Part shown: in pieces, positions 1-8,623 of the stretch
How positions within the stretch are numbered: position 1 is the stretch's first letter
Layout of the letters: the number at the start of each line of letters is the position of its first letter
Source: an uncultured Opitutaceae bacterium
Lineage (GTDB): Bacteria > Verrucomicrobiota > Verrucomicrobiae > Opitutales > Opitutaceae
Assembly (NCBI GenBank): GCA_946482625.1
Contig: CAMLSH010000002.1
Coordinates: 1-37,662 of the forward strand
Direction: 5' to 3'
Length of the DNA stretch: 37,662 nt
Translations under genes and position numbers: made by a program
Notes under the pieces: model-generated
The model's input: the letters and a program-made list of their open reading frames with translations, nothing else
What the model was told of the DNA's origin: nothing
The model's database searches: none

Positions 1-239
1 AAACTTTCAGCCAAATTTAACTCCCCGCCACCCGGTCCGATGATTGCCATAAGCCGCGCCGCCTGCTGATCTTACGCGCACCCGCCGCCGCTCGTCCCAA
101 CCATCTCCCCGTTGGCCTCCTCGCTTCCCGCCCCCTTTCGCACCCTTCGCGCCGCCGCGAGCCCCCATCGCTCCGCGCTCCCGCGCCCGCTCCTCAGCGC
201 CAACACGCCCCTTCGCCGTCACGTCCGACTCCCACGCTT
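1..239. other. Non-coding flank before asnB
   Basis: A very C-rich, G-poor stretch. The reading frames on the minus strand here give low-complexity Gly/Arg peptides without any recognisable domain. No clear -35/-10 pair and no purine-rich ribosome binding site is visible before the asnB start. The promoter of the polysaccharide locus may lie here or further upstream. Confidence 0.4.
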
Positions 240-2201
240 ATGTGCGGCATAGCCGGTTTCATCAGCGCCCGCGTTTCTCCCGACGCCCGCCGCGACGCCG
301 TCGAACGCATGAACGCCGCCATGCTTCACCGCGGCCCTGACGACCACGGCCTCATCACCGACGGCCCCGCCACCCTCGGCATGCGCCGCCTCGCGATCTT
401 CGACCCCGCGCACGGCCACCAGCCGACGTCCACGCCCGACAGACGCCACCACCTCGTCTTCAACGGCGCCCTCTACAACTTCCGCGAACTCCGCGCCGAG
501 CTCACCGCCACCGGCCACACCTTCCGCACCGACTGCGACACCGAAGTCCTCCTCGCCTCGTACGCTCACTGGGGCCCCGCCTGTCTCGCCCGCCTCCGCG
601 GTATGTTCGCCTTCGCCGTCTGGGATACCCGTGAACAATCGCTCTTCCTCGCCCGCGATCCCCTCGGGATAAAACCTCTCTACTATTCCCTCGGCTCCAA
701 CGCCTCCTCCGCCCCCGGCTCGCTCCTCTTCGCCTCCGAACTCCGCGCTCTCCTCGCCTCCGGCCATTGCTCCGACGCCATCGCCCCCGCCTCCGTCAAC
801 GCCTGCCTCGCCTACCTCGCCCCCCACGCCCCCGCCACGATCTACCGTGACGCCCTCAGCCTCCGCCCCGGCGAATGCGCCACCTTCAAAAACAACCAGC
901 TCCAAGTACGCACGTATTGGACGTTCCGCGACGCCACCTCCTCCGCCTCCTCCGATTCTTCCGCTTTCACCCCTCACCCGTCACCCCTCACTCTTCCTCC
1001 TCCCGCTTCCTCGCGCGGAGAATTCATCGCCCAACTCCGTGCCCAGCTCGACGACTCCATCCGGGCCCACACCCTCGCCGATGTCCCGGTCGGCGCCTTC
1101 CTCTCCGGTGGACTCGACTCCGGCGTCATCGCCGCCCTCATGGCCCGCCAGCAAGGCGCGAAACTAAAAACCTTCTCCATCGGCTTCGCCGAGTCCGCTT
1201 ACTCCGAAGCCACTGAAGCCGCCGCCACCGCCGCGTATCTAGGAACTGAACACACCGCCCTCGTCCTCTCCGGCGAACAAGTCGCCGCCGATCTCCCCCG
1301 TATCCTCGCCGCCTTCGACCAGCCCACGGGCGACGCCGTCAACACCTGGTACGTCAGCCAACTCGCCCGCGCCGGCGGCGTTACCGCCGCGCTCTCCGGC
1401 CTCGGCGGCGACGAACTCTTCGGCGGCTATCGCTGGTTTCGCAGCACGCCCCGCCTCGCCCGCTGGCTCCCGCTCTGGCACGCGTTACCCTCCGCGCTCC
1501 GCCGTCCTTTTCTCGCGCAACTCCGCCGGGGCCCCACCCGCCGCCAAAAACTCGCCGACTTCCTCGAACACGCCCGCGACCTCCACAGCCTCACCGCCCT
1601 CCAACGTCGCAATTTCCCCGAGCCCCAACGCACCGCCCTCCTTTCCCCCGATTTCGCCCACGCCTTCCCCTTCACCCCACATCCTGAGCTCGCCCACCTC
1701 CGCGAGGAACTCCCGCTTTCCCCCACCTTCGATACCGACCCCTTCTCGATCATCAGCGCCTGGGAACTCCGCACCTACATGGCCGACGTCCTTCTTCGCG
1801 ACAGCGACGTCATGAGCATGAGCCACTCCCTCGAACTCCGCGTCCCCTTCGTCGATCGCCCGCTCCTCGAATGGCTCTGGCGCCAACCCGCGTTCCTCAA
1901 AGACGACCCATTCACCGCTCCCAAATCCGCCCTCGCCGACGCCGTCCGCGACCTCCTCCCGCCCGCGCTCCTCAACCGCCGCAAACGCGGCTTCACGCTC
2001 CCCTTCGCCCTCTGGATGCGCGGCCCGCTCCGCCCCTTCCTCGACGAAACCTTCTCCGAAACCAGCGTCGCCCGCAGTGGATTCTTCAATACACCCGCCG
2101 TCCACGCCCGCTGGAAAACCTTCCTCGCCCGCGACGCCAGCCGCGACTGGTCCCGCCTCTGGAGCCTCGCCGTCCTCATCACCTTCGTAAACCGCCGCTA
2201 A
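240..2201 (+). CDS. asnB: Asparagine synthase (glutamine-hydrolysing), AsnB family
   Basis: This 653-aa protein moves ammonia from glutamine to an acyl-adenylate, classically aspartate, in the cytoplasm. The N-terminus MCGIAGF places the class II glutaminase nucleophile at Cys2, and RGPDDHG and the FNGALYNFRELR segment belong to the same domain (about 1-210). The PP-loop SGGLDSG near residue 290 starts the ATP-dependent synthetase domain, which also holds SGLGGDELFGGY. A low-complexity Ser/Pro linker (about 233-262) separates the domains and contains a heptanucleotide repeat. The ATG at 240 is required to expose Cys2. As the first gene of a polysaccharide locus it may amidate a sugar acid or an aminoacyl substituent instead of making asparagine; that is inference from context. 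Family assignment is secure, substrate is not. Confidence 0.95.
   Translation: MCGIAGFISARVSPDARRDAVERMNAAMLHRGPDDHGLITDGPATLGMRRLAIFDPAHGHQPTSTPDRRHHLVFNGALYNFRELRAELTATGHTFRTDCDTEVLLASYAHWGPACLARLRGMFAFAVWDTREQSLFLARDPLGIKPLYYSLGSNASSAPGSLLFASELRALLASGHCSDAIAPASVNACLAYLAPHAPATIYRDALSLRPGECATFKNNQLQVRTYWTFRDATSSASSDSSAFTPHPSPLTLPPPASSRGEFIAQLRAQLDDSIRAHTLADVPVGAFLSGGLDSGVIAALMARQQGAKLKTFSIGFAESAYSEATEAAATAAYLGTEHTALVLSGEQVAADLPRILAAFDQPTGDAVNTWYVSQLARAGGVTAALSGLGGDELFGGYRWFRSTPRLARWLPLWHALPSALRRPFLAQLRRGPTRRQKLADFLEHARDLHSLTALQRRNFPEPQRTALLSPDFAHAFPFTPHPELAHLREELPLSPTFDTDPFSIISAWELRTYMADVLLRDSDVMSMSHSLELRVPFVDRPLLEWLWRQPAFLKDDPFTAPKSALADAVRDLLPPALLNRRKRGFTLPFALWMRGPLRPFLDETFSETSVARSGFFNTPAVHARWKTFLARDASRDWSRLWSLAVLITFVNRR
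967..993 (+). repeat. Heptanucleotide tandem repeat inside asnB
   Basis: Three full units of TCACCCN (TCACCCC, TCACCCG, TCACCCC) and a partial TCACTC lie in the asnB reading frame near residue 243, in the linker between glutaminase and synthetase domains. The unit is not a multiple of three, so gain or loss of one unit would shift the frame. Confidence 0.7.
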
Positions 2202-2224
2202 CCTCTTTCTCTGTCCTCGTTATC

Positions 2225-2319
2225 TTTCTCTTTCGTCAGCCCCTCATCGCCACGCGCCTCTAGGCGCAACGCACCGCTCATATCCACCAAAGCCCTTTTG
2301 CGCCCTTTTGTGGCCAAAC
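2225..2319. repeat. Intergenic degenerate repeats after asnB
   Basis: The 166-bp spacer between asnB and the next gene holds TTTCTCTTTCGTCAGCC (2225-2241), a string that recurs at 4336 and, with one change, at 14717. It also holds a TTTTGCGCCCTTTTGTGGCC string (about 2296-2315) of the degenerate kind seen again at 4402 and 21313. No gene is seen. Confidence 0.55.
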
Positions 2320-2367
2320 TTCTTCCTGCTTCCTCCGTCTTCCGCCTCCGCTCCTTTCCGCCGCCCA

Positions 2368-3450
2368 ATGAAAAAAGTCCTCCTCCTCGCCCCCGAACTC
2401 TTCGCCTCCGAAGGCGGCATCCCGCGCATCCTCCGTCTCTATCTAAAAGCGCTCTGCGAACTCGCCCACCCCTCCGGCCACGTCGATCTCCTCGTCCTCA
2501 ACGACGCCACCTTCGACTCCCCCAATCTCCGCCGCTACAGCGACAAACGCCTCGAAAACTGGGAAGCCTGCAACCGCCACAAATCCCGCTTCCTCCGCTC
2601 CGTCCTCCGCCGCAGCCGCCGATCCGACCAGATCGTTTGCGGACACATCGGCCAGCTCCCCGCCGCCTGGTTCGCGCAACGCCTCCGCCCCAAGCTCCGC
2701 TACTCGCTCGTCGCCCACGGCATCGAGGTCTGGCGCCCGTTCACGCTTCTCGAACGCCTCGCCCTTAAACGCGCCCACCGCATTCTCTGCGTCAGCGAAT
2801 TCACCCGCCGCGAACTCCTTAAACACTTCCCGCGTCTCTCGCCCGACCGCGCCGTCGTCCTCCCCAACGCTCTCGACCCCGATCTCTCCATCGCCGCGCC
2901 CGATCCCGAAACGCCCATCGCCACCAACCCGGACATCCTGACGATCGCCCGTCTGTCCTCAGCCGACAACTACAAGGGCATCGACCACCTCATCGAGGCC
3001 ATGCCGCAGATCCGCCAGGAAATCCCCGCCGCCCGCCTCCGCATCGTCGGTCGCGGTGACGACCTTCCCCGCCTCCAGTCCATCGCCTCGCGCCTCCACC
3101 TCGCCGACGCCGTCCGCTTCCTCGGCTACGTCAACGACACCGACCTCCGCCGCGAGATTCGCGACTGCCGCATCTTCGCACTCCCGAGCCAGCGCGAGGG
3201 CTTCGGCCTCGTTTACCTCGAAGCCATGGCCCAGGGAAAACCCTGTGTCGCCGCCCGCTCCGGCGGCGTCCCGGAAGTCCTCTCGCCCGAGACCGGTGTC
3301 CTCACCGAATACGCCAACATCCCCGCGCTCGCCCAAGCCTGCATCCACGCCCTTCGCCGCGAGTGGGACGGCGAGGCCATCGCCGCCCGCGCCGACACAT
3401 TTTCCTATTCGCGTTTCCGCGCCCGCCTCGGCTCCCTCCTCTTCGCGTGA
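2368..3450 (+). CDS. Glycosyltransferase family 4
   Basis: A 360-aa GT-B enzyme expected to add a sugar from an NDP donor to a lipid-linked glycan at the cytoplasmic face of the membrane. It opens with MKKVLLLAPELFASEGGIPR, the glycine-rich acceptor-side loop. The C-terminal half (about 190-340) carries ILTIARLSSADNYKGIDHLI and the nucleotide-sugar signature LPSQREGFGLVYLEAMAQGK, with the conserved Glu residues of GT4. The ATG at 2368 was chosen because the longer frame from 2308 only adds translated intergenic repeat. The stop overlaps the GTG of wzm, so the two are coupled. The sugar and linkage cannot be read from the sequence. Confidence 0.9.
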   Translation: MKKVLLLAPELFASEGGIPRILRLYLKALCELAHPSGHVDLLVLNDATFDSPNLRRYSDKRLENWEACNRHKSRFLRSVLRRSRRSDQIVCGHIGQLPAAWFAQRLRPKLRYSLVAHGIEVWRPFTLLERLALKRAHRILCVSEFTRRELLKHFPRLSPDRAVVLPNALDPDLSIAAPDPETPIATNPDILTIARLSSADNYKGIDHLIEAMPQIRQEIPAARLRIVGRGDDLPRLQSIASRLHLADAVRFLGYVNDTDLRREIRDCRIFALPSQREGFGLVYLEAMAQGKPCVAARSGGVPEVLSPETGVLTEYANIPALAQACIHALRREWDGEAIAARADTFSYSRFRARLGSLLFA

Positions 3451-4316
3451 ACTCCCTTCCCGCCACCACCGTAGCTGCGAGCGCCAGCGAGCGGCCCCCG
3501 CCCCTCGTCATCGAAGCCGGCCGCGCCGATTTCCACTACTGGCGCGACCTCTGGCGCTACCGCGAACTCGCCCTGCTCCTCGCCTGGCGCGACATCCAGG
3601 TCCGCTACAAACAAGCCGTCCTCGGCGTGACGTGGGCGCTCCTCCAGCCCGCCGTGCAAACCGTCCTCCTCTGGTTCGTCTTCGGCAAACTCGCCAAAAT
3701 GCCCGCGGGCGACGAATCGATTCCCTACCCCTTCCTCGTTCTCGCCGGCCTTCTTCCCTGGCAACTTTTCTCCGCCGCCTTCAACAACGCCGGCAACTCC
3801 CTCATCGGAAATTCTCACCTCATCTCCAAGGTCTATTTCCCGCGCCTCATCATGCCGCTCTCCGCGCTCGCCGTCGCGCTGCTCGACATGCTGATCCTCC
3901 TCGCGCTCACGCTCCCCGTGATGGCCGCCTTCGATGTATGGCCAACGTGGAGACTGCTCTTCCTTCCACTTTTTACCCTCGGCACACTCCTCATCGCCCT
4001 CGGCGCCGGACTCTGGATCACCGCGCTCACCGTCAAATTTCGCGACTTCCGTTTTATCGCCCCGTTCATCCTTCAGATCGGCCTGTTCGTCACCCCCGTC
4101 GGCTACCGCACCGACCTCCTTCCCAACTGGCGCGACCTCCTCGCACTCAATCCGCTCACCAGCATGGTCGAAGGCTTCCGCTGGTGCCTCCTCGGCGGAC
4201 GCCTCCAATTCGATCCCTCGGGCCTGTGGCTCTCCCTCCTCACCACCGCCCTCCTGCTCGCCAGCGGCCTCTGGTACTTCCGCAAAACCGAACGCCAGTT
4301 CTCCGACGTCATCTAA
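3447..4316 (+). CDS. wzm: Polysaccharide ABC transporter permease (Wzm family)
   Basis: A 289-aa inner-membrane permease of the ABC-2 type that exports undecaprenyl-linked polysaccharide together with Wzt, encoded just downstream. A cytoplasmic N-terminus with YRELALLLAWRDIQVRYKQA leads into about six hydrophobic segments (for example near 60-80, 100-120, 140-165, 175-195 and 255-275). YRELALLLAWRDIQVRYKQ and the motif LGVTWALLQP are typical of this family. The GTG at 3447 overlaps the previous stop (GTGA). The first 16 residues are partly encoded by a REP-like sequence, so they are probably dispensable. A longer frame from 3363 lies inside the upstream glycosyltransferase and was rejected. 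Confidence 0.93.
   Translation: MNSLPATTVAASASERPPPLVIEAGRADFHYWRDLWRYRELALLLAWRDIQVRYKQAVLGVTWALLQPAVQTVLLWFVFGKLAKMPAGDESIPYPFLVLAGLLPWQLFSAAFNNAGNSLIGNSHLISKVYFPRLIMPLSALAVALLDMLILLALTLPVMAAFDVWPTWRLLFLPLFTLGTLLIALGAGLWITALTVKFRDFRFIAPFILQIGLFVTPVGYRTDLLPNWRDLLALNPLTSMVEGFRWCLLGGRLQFDPSGLWLSLLTTALLLASGLWYFRKTERQFSDVI
3468..3494. repeat. REP-like unit within the wzm start
   Basis: ACCGTAGCTGCGAGCGCCAG followed by CGAGCGGC resembles the CCGTAGC-starting REP units seen between genes at 21238-21290 and near 30479. Here it is read in frame as TVAASASER at residues 8-16 of the permease. Confidence 0.4.
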
Positions 4317-4335
4317 GAAATCGTTCTCTTTCCTA

Positions 4336-4486
4336 TTTCTCTTTCGTCAGCCCTTCGCCGCTCCCCTCAATCCCACCAATCACCCTCTTATCGCCCTGCT
4401 TCCTTTTGCGCCCTCTGCGCCTTTTTGCGGCCATCATTCGTTCCGAAAAAACTCGCGTCCCTTAGCGTCCATTCGCGGTTAAAAAA
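4336..4486. repeat. Intergenic degenerate repeats between wzm and wzt
   Basis: The 194-bp spacer has no gene. It holds TTTCTCTTTCGTCAGCC (4336-4352, identical to 2225-2241), a TTTTGCGCC...TTTTTGCGGCC string (4402-4432), and a CGCGTCCCTTAGCGTCC...TTCGCGGTT string (4454-4480) ending in a run of A. All look like members of degenerate intergenic repeat families and they split two genes that normally abut. Confidence 0.55.
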
Positions 4487-4510
4487 CCGTCGCTCCACCC
4501 TGTTCCCTCC

Positions 4511-5752
4511 GTGTCCGAGCCCATCATCACCGTCGAAAACCTCTCGAAGCGTTACCGCCTCGGCGCCGCCCCGCGTCACACGAGCCTGCGCGACACCCTC
4601 AGCCACAGCACACGCACCTTCTTCTCCCGCCTCCGCCGCTCTTCTATCTCCGATCACCCTTGCCCCGATTTCTACGCCCTCCGCGACATCAATTTCTCCA
4701 TCAACCGCGGTGACGTCGTCGGCATCATCGGTCGCAACGGCGCAGGCAAATCCACACTCCTCAAGATCCTCTCGCGTATTACCGAACCTACGACCGGCCG
4801 CATCACCCTCCACGGTCGTGTCGCCTCGCTCCTCGAAGTCGGCACCGGCTTCCACGGCGAACTCAGCGGACGCGAAAACATCTTTCTCAATGGCGCCATC
4901 CTCGGCATGAGCCGCGCCGAGATCCGCCAGAAATTCGACGAGATCGTCGCGTTCGCCGAGATCGAACAGTTCCTCGACACGCCCGTTAAACGGTATTCGA
5001 GCGGCATGTACGTCCGCCTCGCCTTCGCCGTCGCCGCCCACCTTGAACCCGAGATTCTCATCGTCGACGAAGTCCTCGCCGTAGGCGACGCCGCCTTCCA
5101 AAAAAAGTGCCTCGGCAAAATGCGCGAGGTCTCCGCCGGACACGGCCGCACCGTCCTCTTCGTCAGCCACAACACCGGCACCGTCCGCAACCTCTGCCAG
5201 AGCGTTCTCTGGCTCGAACGCGGCCGCCTCCGCGCCTCCGGTCCCACCGCTCCGCTGCTCAACGAATATCTCCAGGACTCCAGCGACGTCCACGCCAGCG
5301 TTGTCGACCTGACCGCGAACCGTTCGTCCGACGGCAAAAAACTTTTCCTCCGCACGCTCCGCATCAACGAGGGCCGTCCCGTCTGCCACGGTGAACCGTT
5401 CTCCATGGAGCTCGAATTCTCCTCCGCGCGCGACATCGACGACATCTCCTTCGGCTGCGGTTTCTCCACGCTCGACGGCACCCGCCTGTATTCGCTCGAT
5501 AGTGACTGGAACGGCTTCCGTCCCCGCCTCACCGCCACTGCCGCCGGTCGGATCCGCGCCGACTTGCCCGCCGTCCACCTGCAGCCGGGACTGTATGCCT
5601 TCGACGTCGGCGCCCGCTCCGGCCCGTTCGACGGCATCGACTACGTCCCGTCCTGCACCTGCGTCGAAATCCTTCCTGGGCCCAACACCCCCGCCAGCAT
5701 CGTGCGCGCCGACGGCGGCGTGCGTCCGCCAGCCCAATGGTCCGGACTCTGA
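4511..5752 (+). CDS. wzt: Polysaccharide ABC transporter ATP-binding protein (Wzt) with C-terminal glycan-binding domain
   Basis: A 413-aa cytoplasmic ATPase that powers export through Wzm. Residues 1-250 form the nucleotide-binding domain: Walker A GRNGAGKST (near 75), the altered signature YSSGM (about 160) usual for Wzt/TagH proteins, Walker B ILIVDEVLAVGD (about 180) and the H-loop SHN (near 218). Residues about 275-400 form a Wzt_C-like beta-sandwich region (SMELEFSS, FGCGFST, HLQPGLYAFDVG). In well-studied O-antigen exporters that domain binds the finished chain end and sets specificity. The GTG at 4511 is the only start that keeps the N-terminal strand and is free of purine-rich SD. 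The stop lies 2 nt before the next ATG. Confidence 0.95.
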   Translation: MSEPIITVENLSKRYRLGAAPRHTSLRDTLSHSTRTFFSRLRRSSISDHPCPDFYALRDINFSINRGDVVGIIGRNGAGKSTLLKILSRITEPTTGRITLHGRVASLLEVGTGFHGELSGRENIFLNGAILGMSRAEIRQKFDEIVAFAEIEQFLDTPVKRYSSGMYVRLAFAVAAHLEPEILIVDEVLAVGDAAFQKKCLGKMREVSAGHGRTVLFVSHNTGTVRNLCQSVLWLERGRLRASGPTAPLLNEYLQDSSDVHASVVDLTANRSSDGKKLFLRTLRINEGRPVCHGEPFSMELEFSSARDIDDISFGCGFSTLDGTRLYSLDSDWNGFRPRLTATAAGRIRADLPAVHLQPGLYAFDVGARSGPFDGIDYVPSCTCVEILPGPNTPASIVRADGGVRPPAQWSGL

Positions 5753-5754
5753 CC

Positions 5755-6693
5755 ATGTCGCCGCGCTCCCGTCTCCAGCTCTGGCTCTGGGCCGCGACCA
5801 CGCTCCTGAAACACGGCCGTCCCGACATCGTCATCTCCTTTCTCGGCGGCCTCGGCGACGATCTGCTCTGCACAACCGCCATCCACGAATGGCTCCAACG
5901 TGGCGCGAAACGCATCTGGTTCATCAGCCGCCACCCGGAACTTTATCGCTTCGACTCCCACGTCCGCGTGCTCCCCGAAAACCCTGCGCTCTTCGCCCTC
6001 GCCCGCCGCCTCAAATGCGAGCCGCGTTTCCTCTCGTATTCAGAATTCGATGCCCTCTCCGACCGCGACACGCCGCCCCCGCGCCACTTGGCCGCTGAGA
6101 TGTGCGCCCGCGCCGGCCTCAACGGACGCATTGCGCTGCGTCCATATCTCCCGCTGACAGACGCAGAGCTCGCCACCGCCGCCCACGCGTCCGGAGCGCT
6201 CGTCGTCCAGGCCGCCGGCCTCGATGCCGCGGTACCGATGAAAAACAAACAATGGCCCGCCTCGCGCATGCAGACCGTGATCGACCGCTTCGCCGGCCGC
6301 ATGCCCGTGATTCAAATCGGTTCCGCCCACGATCCAGCGCTCGCCGGCGCACTCGACCTCCGCGGCAAAACCTCCCTCCGCGCATCCGCCGCGCTCCTCG
6401 CCCGCGCCCGGCTTTTCGTGGGTACCGCGGGGTTTCCCATGCATCTCGCCCGCGCCGTCGATTGCCCCTCTGTCATCGTCTACGGCGGACGCGAGCCACC
6501 GAGTCTGACCGGCTACAGCTGCAATCAAAACGTGACCCGCACGCCTGTCTGTTCGCCGTGCTGGCAACGCAACCGCTGCGACTTCGATCGCGTCTGCTTG
6601 GAAGACATCGCCGCCGAAGACGTGATCGCCGCCATCGAGCACGCCTTGTCTGCTCCTCGCACTTCCCTCGCAGTGGATTACGCCGAGCTATGA
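5755..6693 (+). CDS. Glycosyltransferase family 9-like (heptosyltransferase fold)
   Basis: A 312-aa protein resembling ADP-heptose:LPS heptosyltransferases. Near residue 28 is the GT9-type loop FLGGLGDDLLCTTAIHEW, which replaces the usual GD(x)L(x)T motif. The C-terminal half has FVGTAGFPMHLARAVDCPSV, the donor-binding Gly/His loop, followed by a Cys cluster CSPCW...C...C (about 265-285) that is common in this family. The ATG at 5755 follows the Wzt stop by 2 nt; an alternative ATG at 5737 would overlap wzt by 16 nt. The stop overlaps the next start as ATGA. The donor is probably a heptose or a hexose; I cannot tell which. Confidence 0.8.
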   Translation: MSPRSRLQLWLWAATTLLKHGRPDIVISFLGGLGDDLLCTTAIHEWLQRGAKRIWFISRHPELYRFDSHVRVLPENPALFALARRLKCEPRFLSYSEFDALSDRDTPPPRHLAAEMCARAGLNGRIALRPYLPLTDAELATAAHASGALVVQAAGLDAAVPMKNKQWPASRMQTVIDRFAGRMPVIQIGSAHDPALAGALDLRGKTSLRASAALLARARLFVGTAGFPMHLARAVDCPSVIVYGGREPPSLTGYSCNQNVTRTPVCSPCWQRNRCDFDRVCLEDIAAEDVIAAIEHALSAPRTSLAVDYAEL

Positions 6694-7661
6694 ACGCTCC
6701 CGCATCATCCTCCGGCCTCGTTCTCAGCGTCATCCTCTGCACGCACAATCCCGCCCACGACCGTATCCAGCGCACCTTGACGGCTCTGCGCGCGCAAATC
6801 TTGCCCGTCGAGCGCTGGGAAACGCTCCTCATCGACAACGCCTCTTCGCCCTCGCTCGCGCCCTCCGACTTCGCCGATTTCGCTCCGGCGAATTGCCGCT
6901 TCCTCCGAGAACCCGAGCTCGGCCTCACCGCCGCCCGTCGCAACGGCCTCCGCGCCGCCCGCGGCGATATCATTGTCTTCGTGGACGACGACAACGTGCT
7001 CGCGCCCGACTACCTCACCGAAACACTTGCCGCGTTCGCCCGACTTCCCCGCGTCGGCGCCCTCGGCGGCAGATTGCTCCCCGAGTTTTCCTCCCCTCTC
7101 GCCGCGGACGACTGGCGCCACGAGTTCCTCCCACTGCTCGCCCTCCGCGATCTCGGCGAACGCGAACTCATCTCCACCGGCCTCCGCCCGCCCGGCTCCA
7201 CGCGCAACGTCTACCCCGACTTCGCGCCCATCGGTGCCGGCCTCGCGTTACGCCGCACGGCCATCGTCCAATGGCTCGAACAAAACGCTACCGCCCTCAG
7301 TGATCGCCGCGGCGCCGAACTCTCTTCATCCGGCGACAACGACATCGTTTTCTCCGTCCTGCGCGCCGGCTGGGAGGTCGCCTACCTTCCAGCGCTCACA
7401 CTAACTCACCTCATCCCCGCATCGCGCCTCACCCCCGACTATCTCGCCCGCCTCAACCACGGTATCCAGAAATCCTGGACTCGCCTCCTCTTGCTTCACG
7501 ACGCGAGCCCCTGGCCGTCCATCTCCGCCACCAGCGCCCGTATGCGAAAACTAAAAACCTGGCTCACCCATCGCGTCTGGACCGGTCGTCCCGCCAACCG
7601 CATCCGCTGGCGCGGCGCCTGCGGACACTTCGACGGACGCGTTCTGCCCCCACACGCATGA
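6690..7661 (+). CDS. Glycosyltransferase family 2
   Basis: A 323-aa GT-A enzyme. LSVILCTHNP (about 11-20) begins the nucleotide-binding fold, LLIDNAS is the second strand and the metal-binding motif VFVDDDN lies near residue 95. GALGGRLLPEF and a later FAPIGAGLALRR segment match acceptor-side regions of bacterial GT2 enzymes of surface glycan loci. The ATG at 6690 overlaps the previous stop by 4 nt. A longer frame to 6102 was rejected because its added 196 residues are an Arg/Pro-rich shadow of the GT9 gene. The stop overlaps the next ATG. No transmembrane segment is obvious. Confidence 0.9.
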   Translation: MNAPASSSGLVLSVILCTHNPAHDRIQRTLTALRAQILPVERWETLLIDNASSPSLAPSDFADFAPANCRFLREPELGLTAARRNGLRAARGDIIVFVDDDNVLAPDYLTETLAAFARLPRVGALGGRLLPEFSSPLAADDWRHEFLPLLALRDLGERELISTGLRPPGSTRNVYPDFAPIGAGLALRRTAIVQWLEQNATALSDRRGAELSSSGDNDIVFSVLRAGWEVAYLPALTLTHLIPASRLTPDYLARLNHGIQKSWTRLLLLHDASPWPSISATSARMRKLKTWLTHRVWTGRPANRIRWRGACGHFDGRVLPPHA

Positions 7662-8623
7662 GCGCCCTCCGCCACATCGCCGGCCGCAGTCTCTACCTGC
7701 TTTACCACGCGCCGATCGCCGGCGTGCGCGCCTTCTTCGCCGACGGCGGCCCTTTCGAACGTCGCCGCACCGACCAAGGCCGCCGAGAAATGGAAGCCGC
7801 CGCCCATCGACTCGCCCCGCCGCCAACAATCGAAAATCCTCTTCCGGTCCACCTCCTCACCGGTCGCCGCTTCTGGTATCAAACCGCGTTCTGTCTCCAC
7901 ACGTTTTCCACCCAAGCCACCCGCCCGGTCGCTCCCTCGGTCTACGATGACGGCACGCTCGAACCTGACCAACGCGACTCCCTCGCCCGCCTTTTCCCCC
8001 TCGCCCGATTCGTCCCACGCGCCGAAACCCTCTCGCGCCTCGACGCGCTTCTCCCTCGTGAACGTTTTCCCGTCCTCCGCGAGCGTTGGGACAACTATCC
8101 CAATCTTCGCAAACTCATCGACCCGCACCTCGGCTCCACCGGCTGGAAACTCGTCCTCGACTCCGACCTCCTCTTTTTCCACCCGCCCGATCTTCTCACC
8201 CACTGGCTCGACGCACCCACTAATCCACTACACGCCGTCGACTGCCGGCGCTCTTACGGCTATTCCGACGCACTCCTCGCCTCGCTCGCCGTCGCACCTC
8301 TGGCCGACCGCCTGAATGTCGGCCTCTGCGGACTCAACAGCGACGAACTCGACTGGGAAAAGCTCGAATGGCTCTGCGCCACGCTGATCGCGCGCGAGCG
8401 CACCAGCTATTATCTCGAACAAGCCCTCGTCGCCGTCCTGCTCGCCGGCCGCGACTGCACCATCGCACCCGCCGCCGACTACCTCACGCTCCCTCAGCCT
8501 CCCGAGGCGCTGGAATGCCACGCCATCATGCACCACTACGTCGCCGATTCGAAACGTTGGTACTTTCAACAAAACTGGCGCCGCTGCCTTCCTCCCGCAC
8601 AGTCACCTCACCCGCTCGTGTGA
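7658..8623 (+). CDS. Putative glycosyltransferase, unclassified GT-A-like
   Basis: A 321-aa soluble-looking protein that I do not recognise as a named family. Visible features are PVHLLTGRRFWYQTAFCLHT in the first third, a WDNYPNLRKLIDPHL segment, and WKLVLDSDLLFFHPP near residue 165. The DSD there resembles the metal-binding DxD of GT-A enzymes such as GT8. A C-terminal HAIMHHYV motif could supply the late metal-ligand His seen in that fold. Position between two GT2 genes with 4-nt overlaps at both ends (ATGA, GTGA) supports a role in building the same glycan. The enzymatic assignment is inference; it could also be a modifying enzyme. Confidence 0.6.
   Translation: MSALRHIAGRSLYLLYHAPIAGVRAFFADGGPFERRRTDQGRREMEAAAHRLAPPPTIENPLPVHLLTGRRFWYQTAFCLHTFSTQATRPVAPSVYDDGTLEPDQRDSLARLFPLARFVPRAETLSRLDALLPRERFPVLRERWDNYPNLRKLIDPHLGSTGWKLVLDSDLLFFHPPDLLTHWLDAPTNPLHAVDCRRSYGYSDALLASLAVAPLADRLNVGLCGLNSDELDWEKLEWLCATLIARERTSYYLEQALVAVLLAGRDCTIAPAADYLTLPQPPEALECHAIMHHYVADSKRWYFQQNWRRCLPPAQSPHPLV

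Noticed and set aside
3056..4465. Plus-strand frame of 469 codons across the first GT4 gene and wzm
   Set aside because: Arg/Pro/Ser-rich out-of-frame translation of two well-supported genes.
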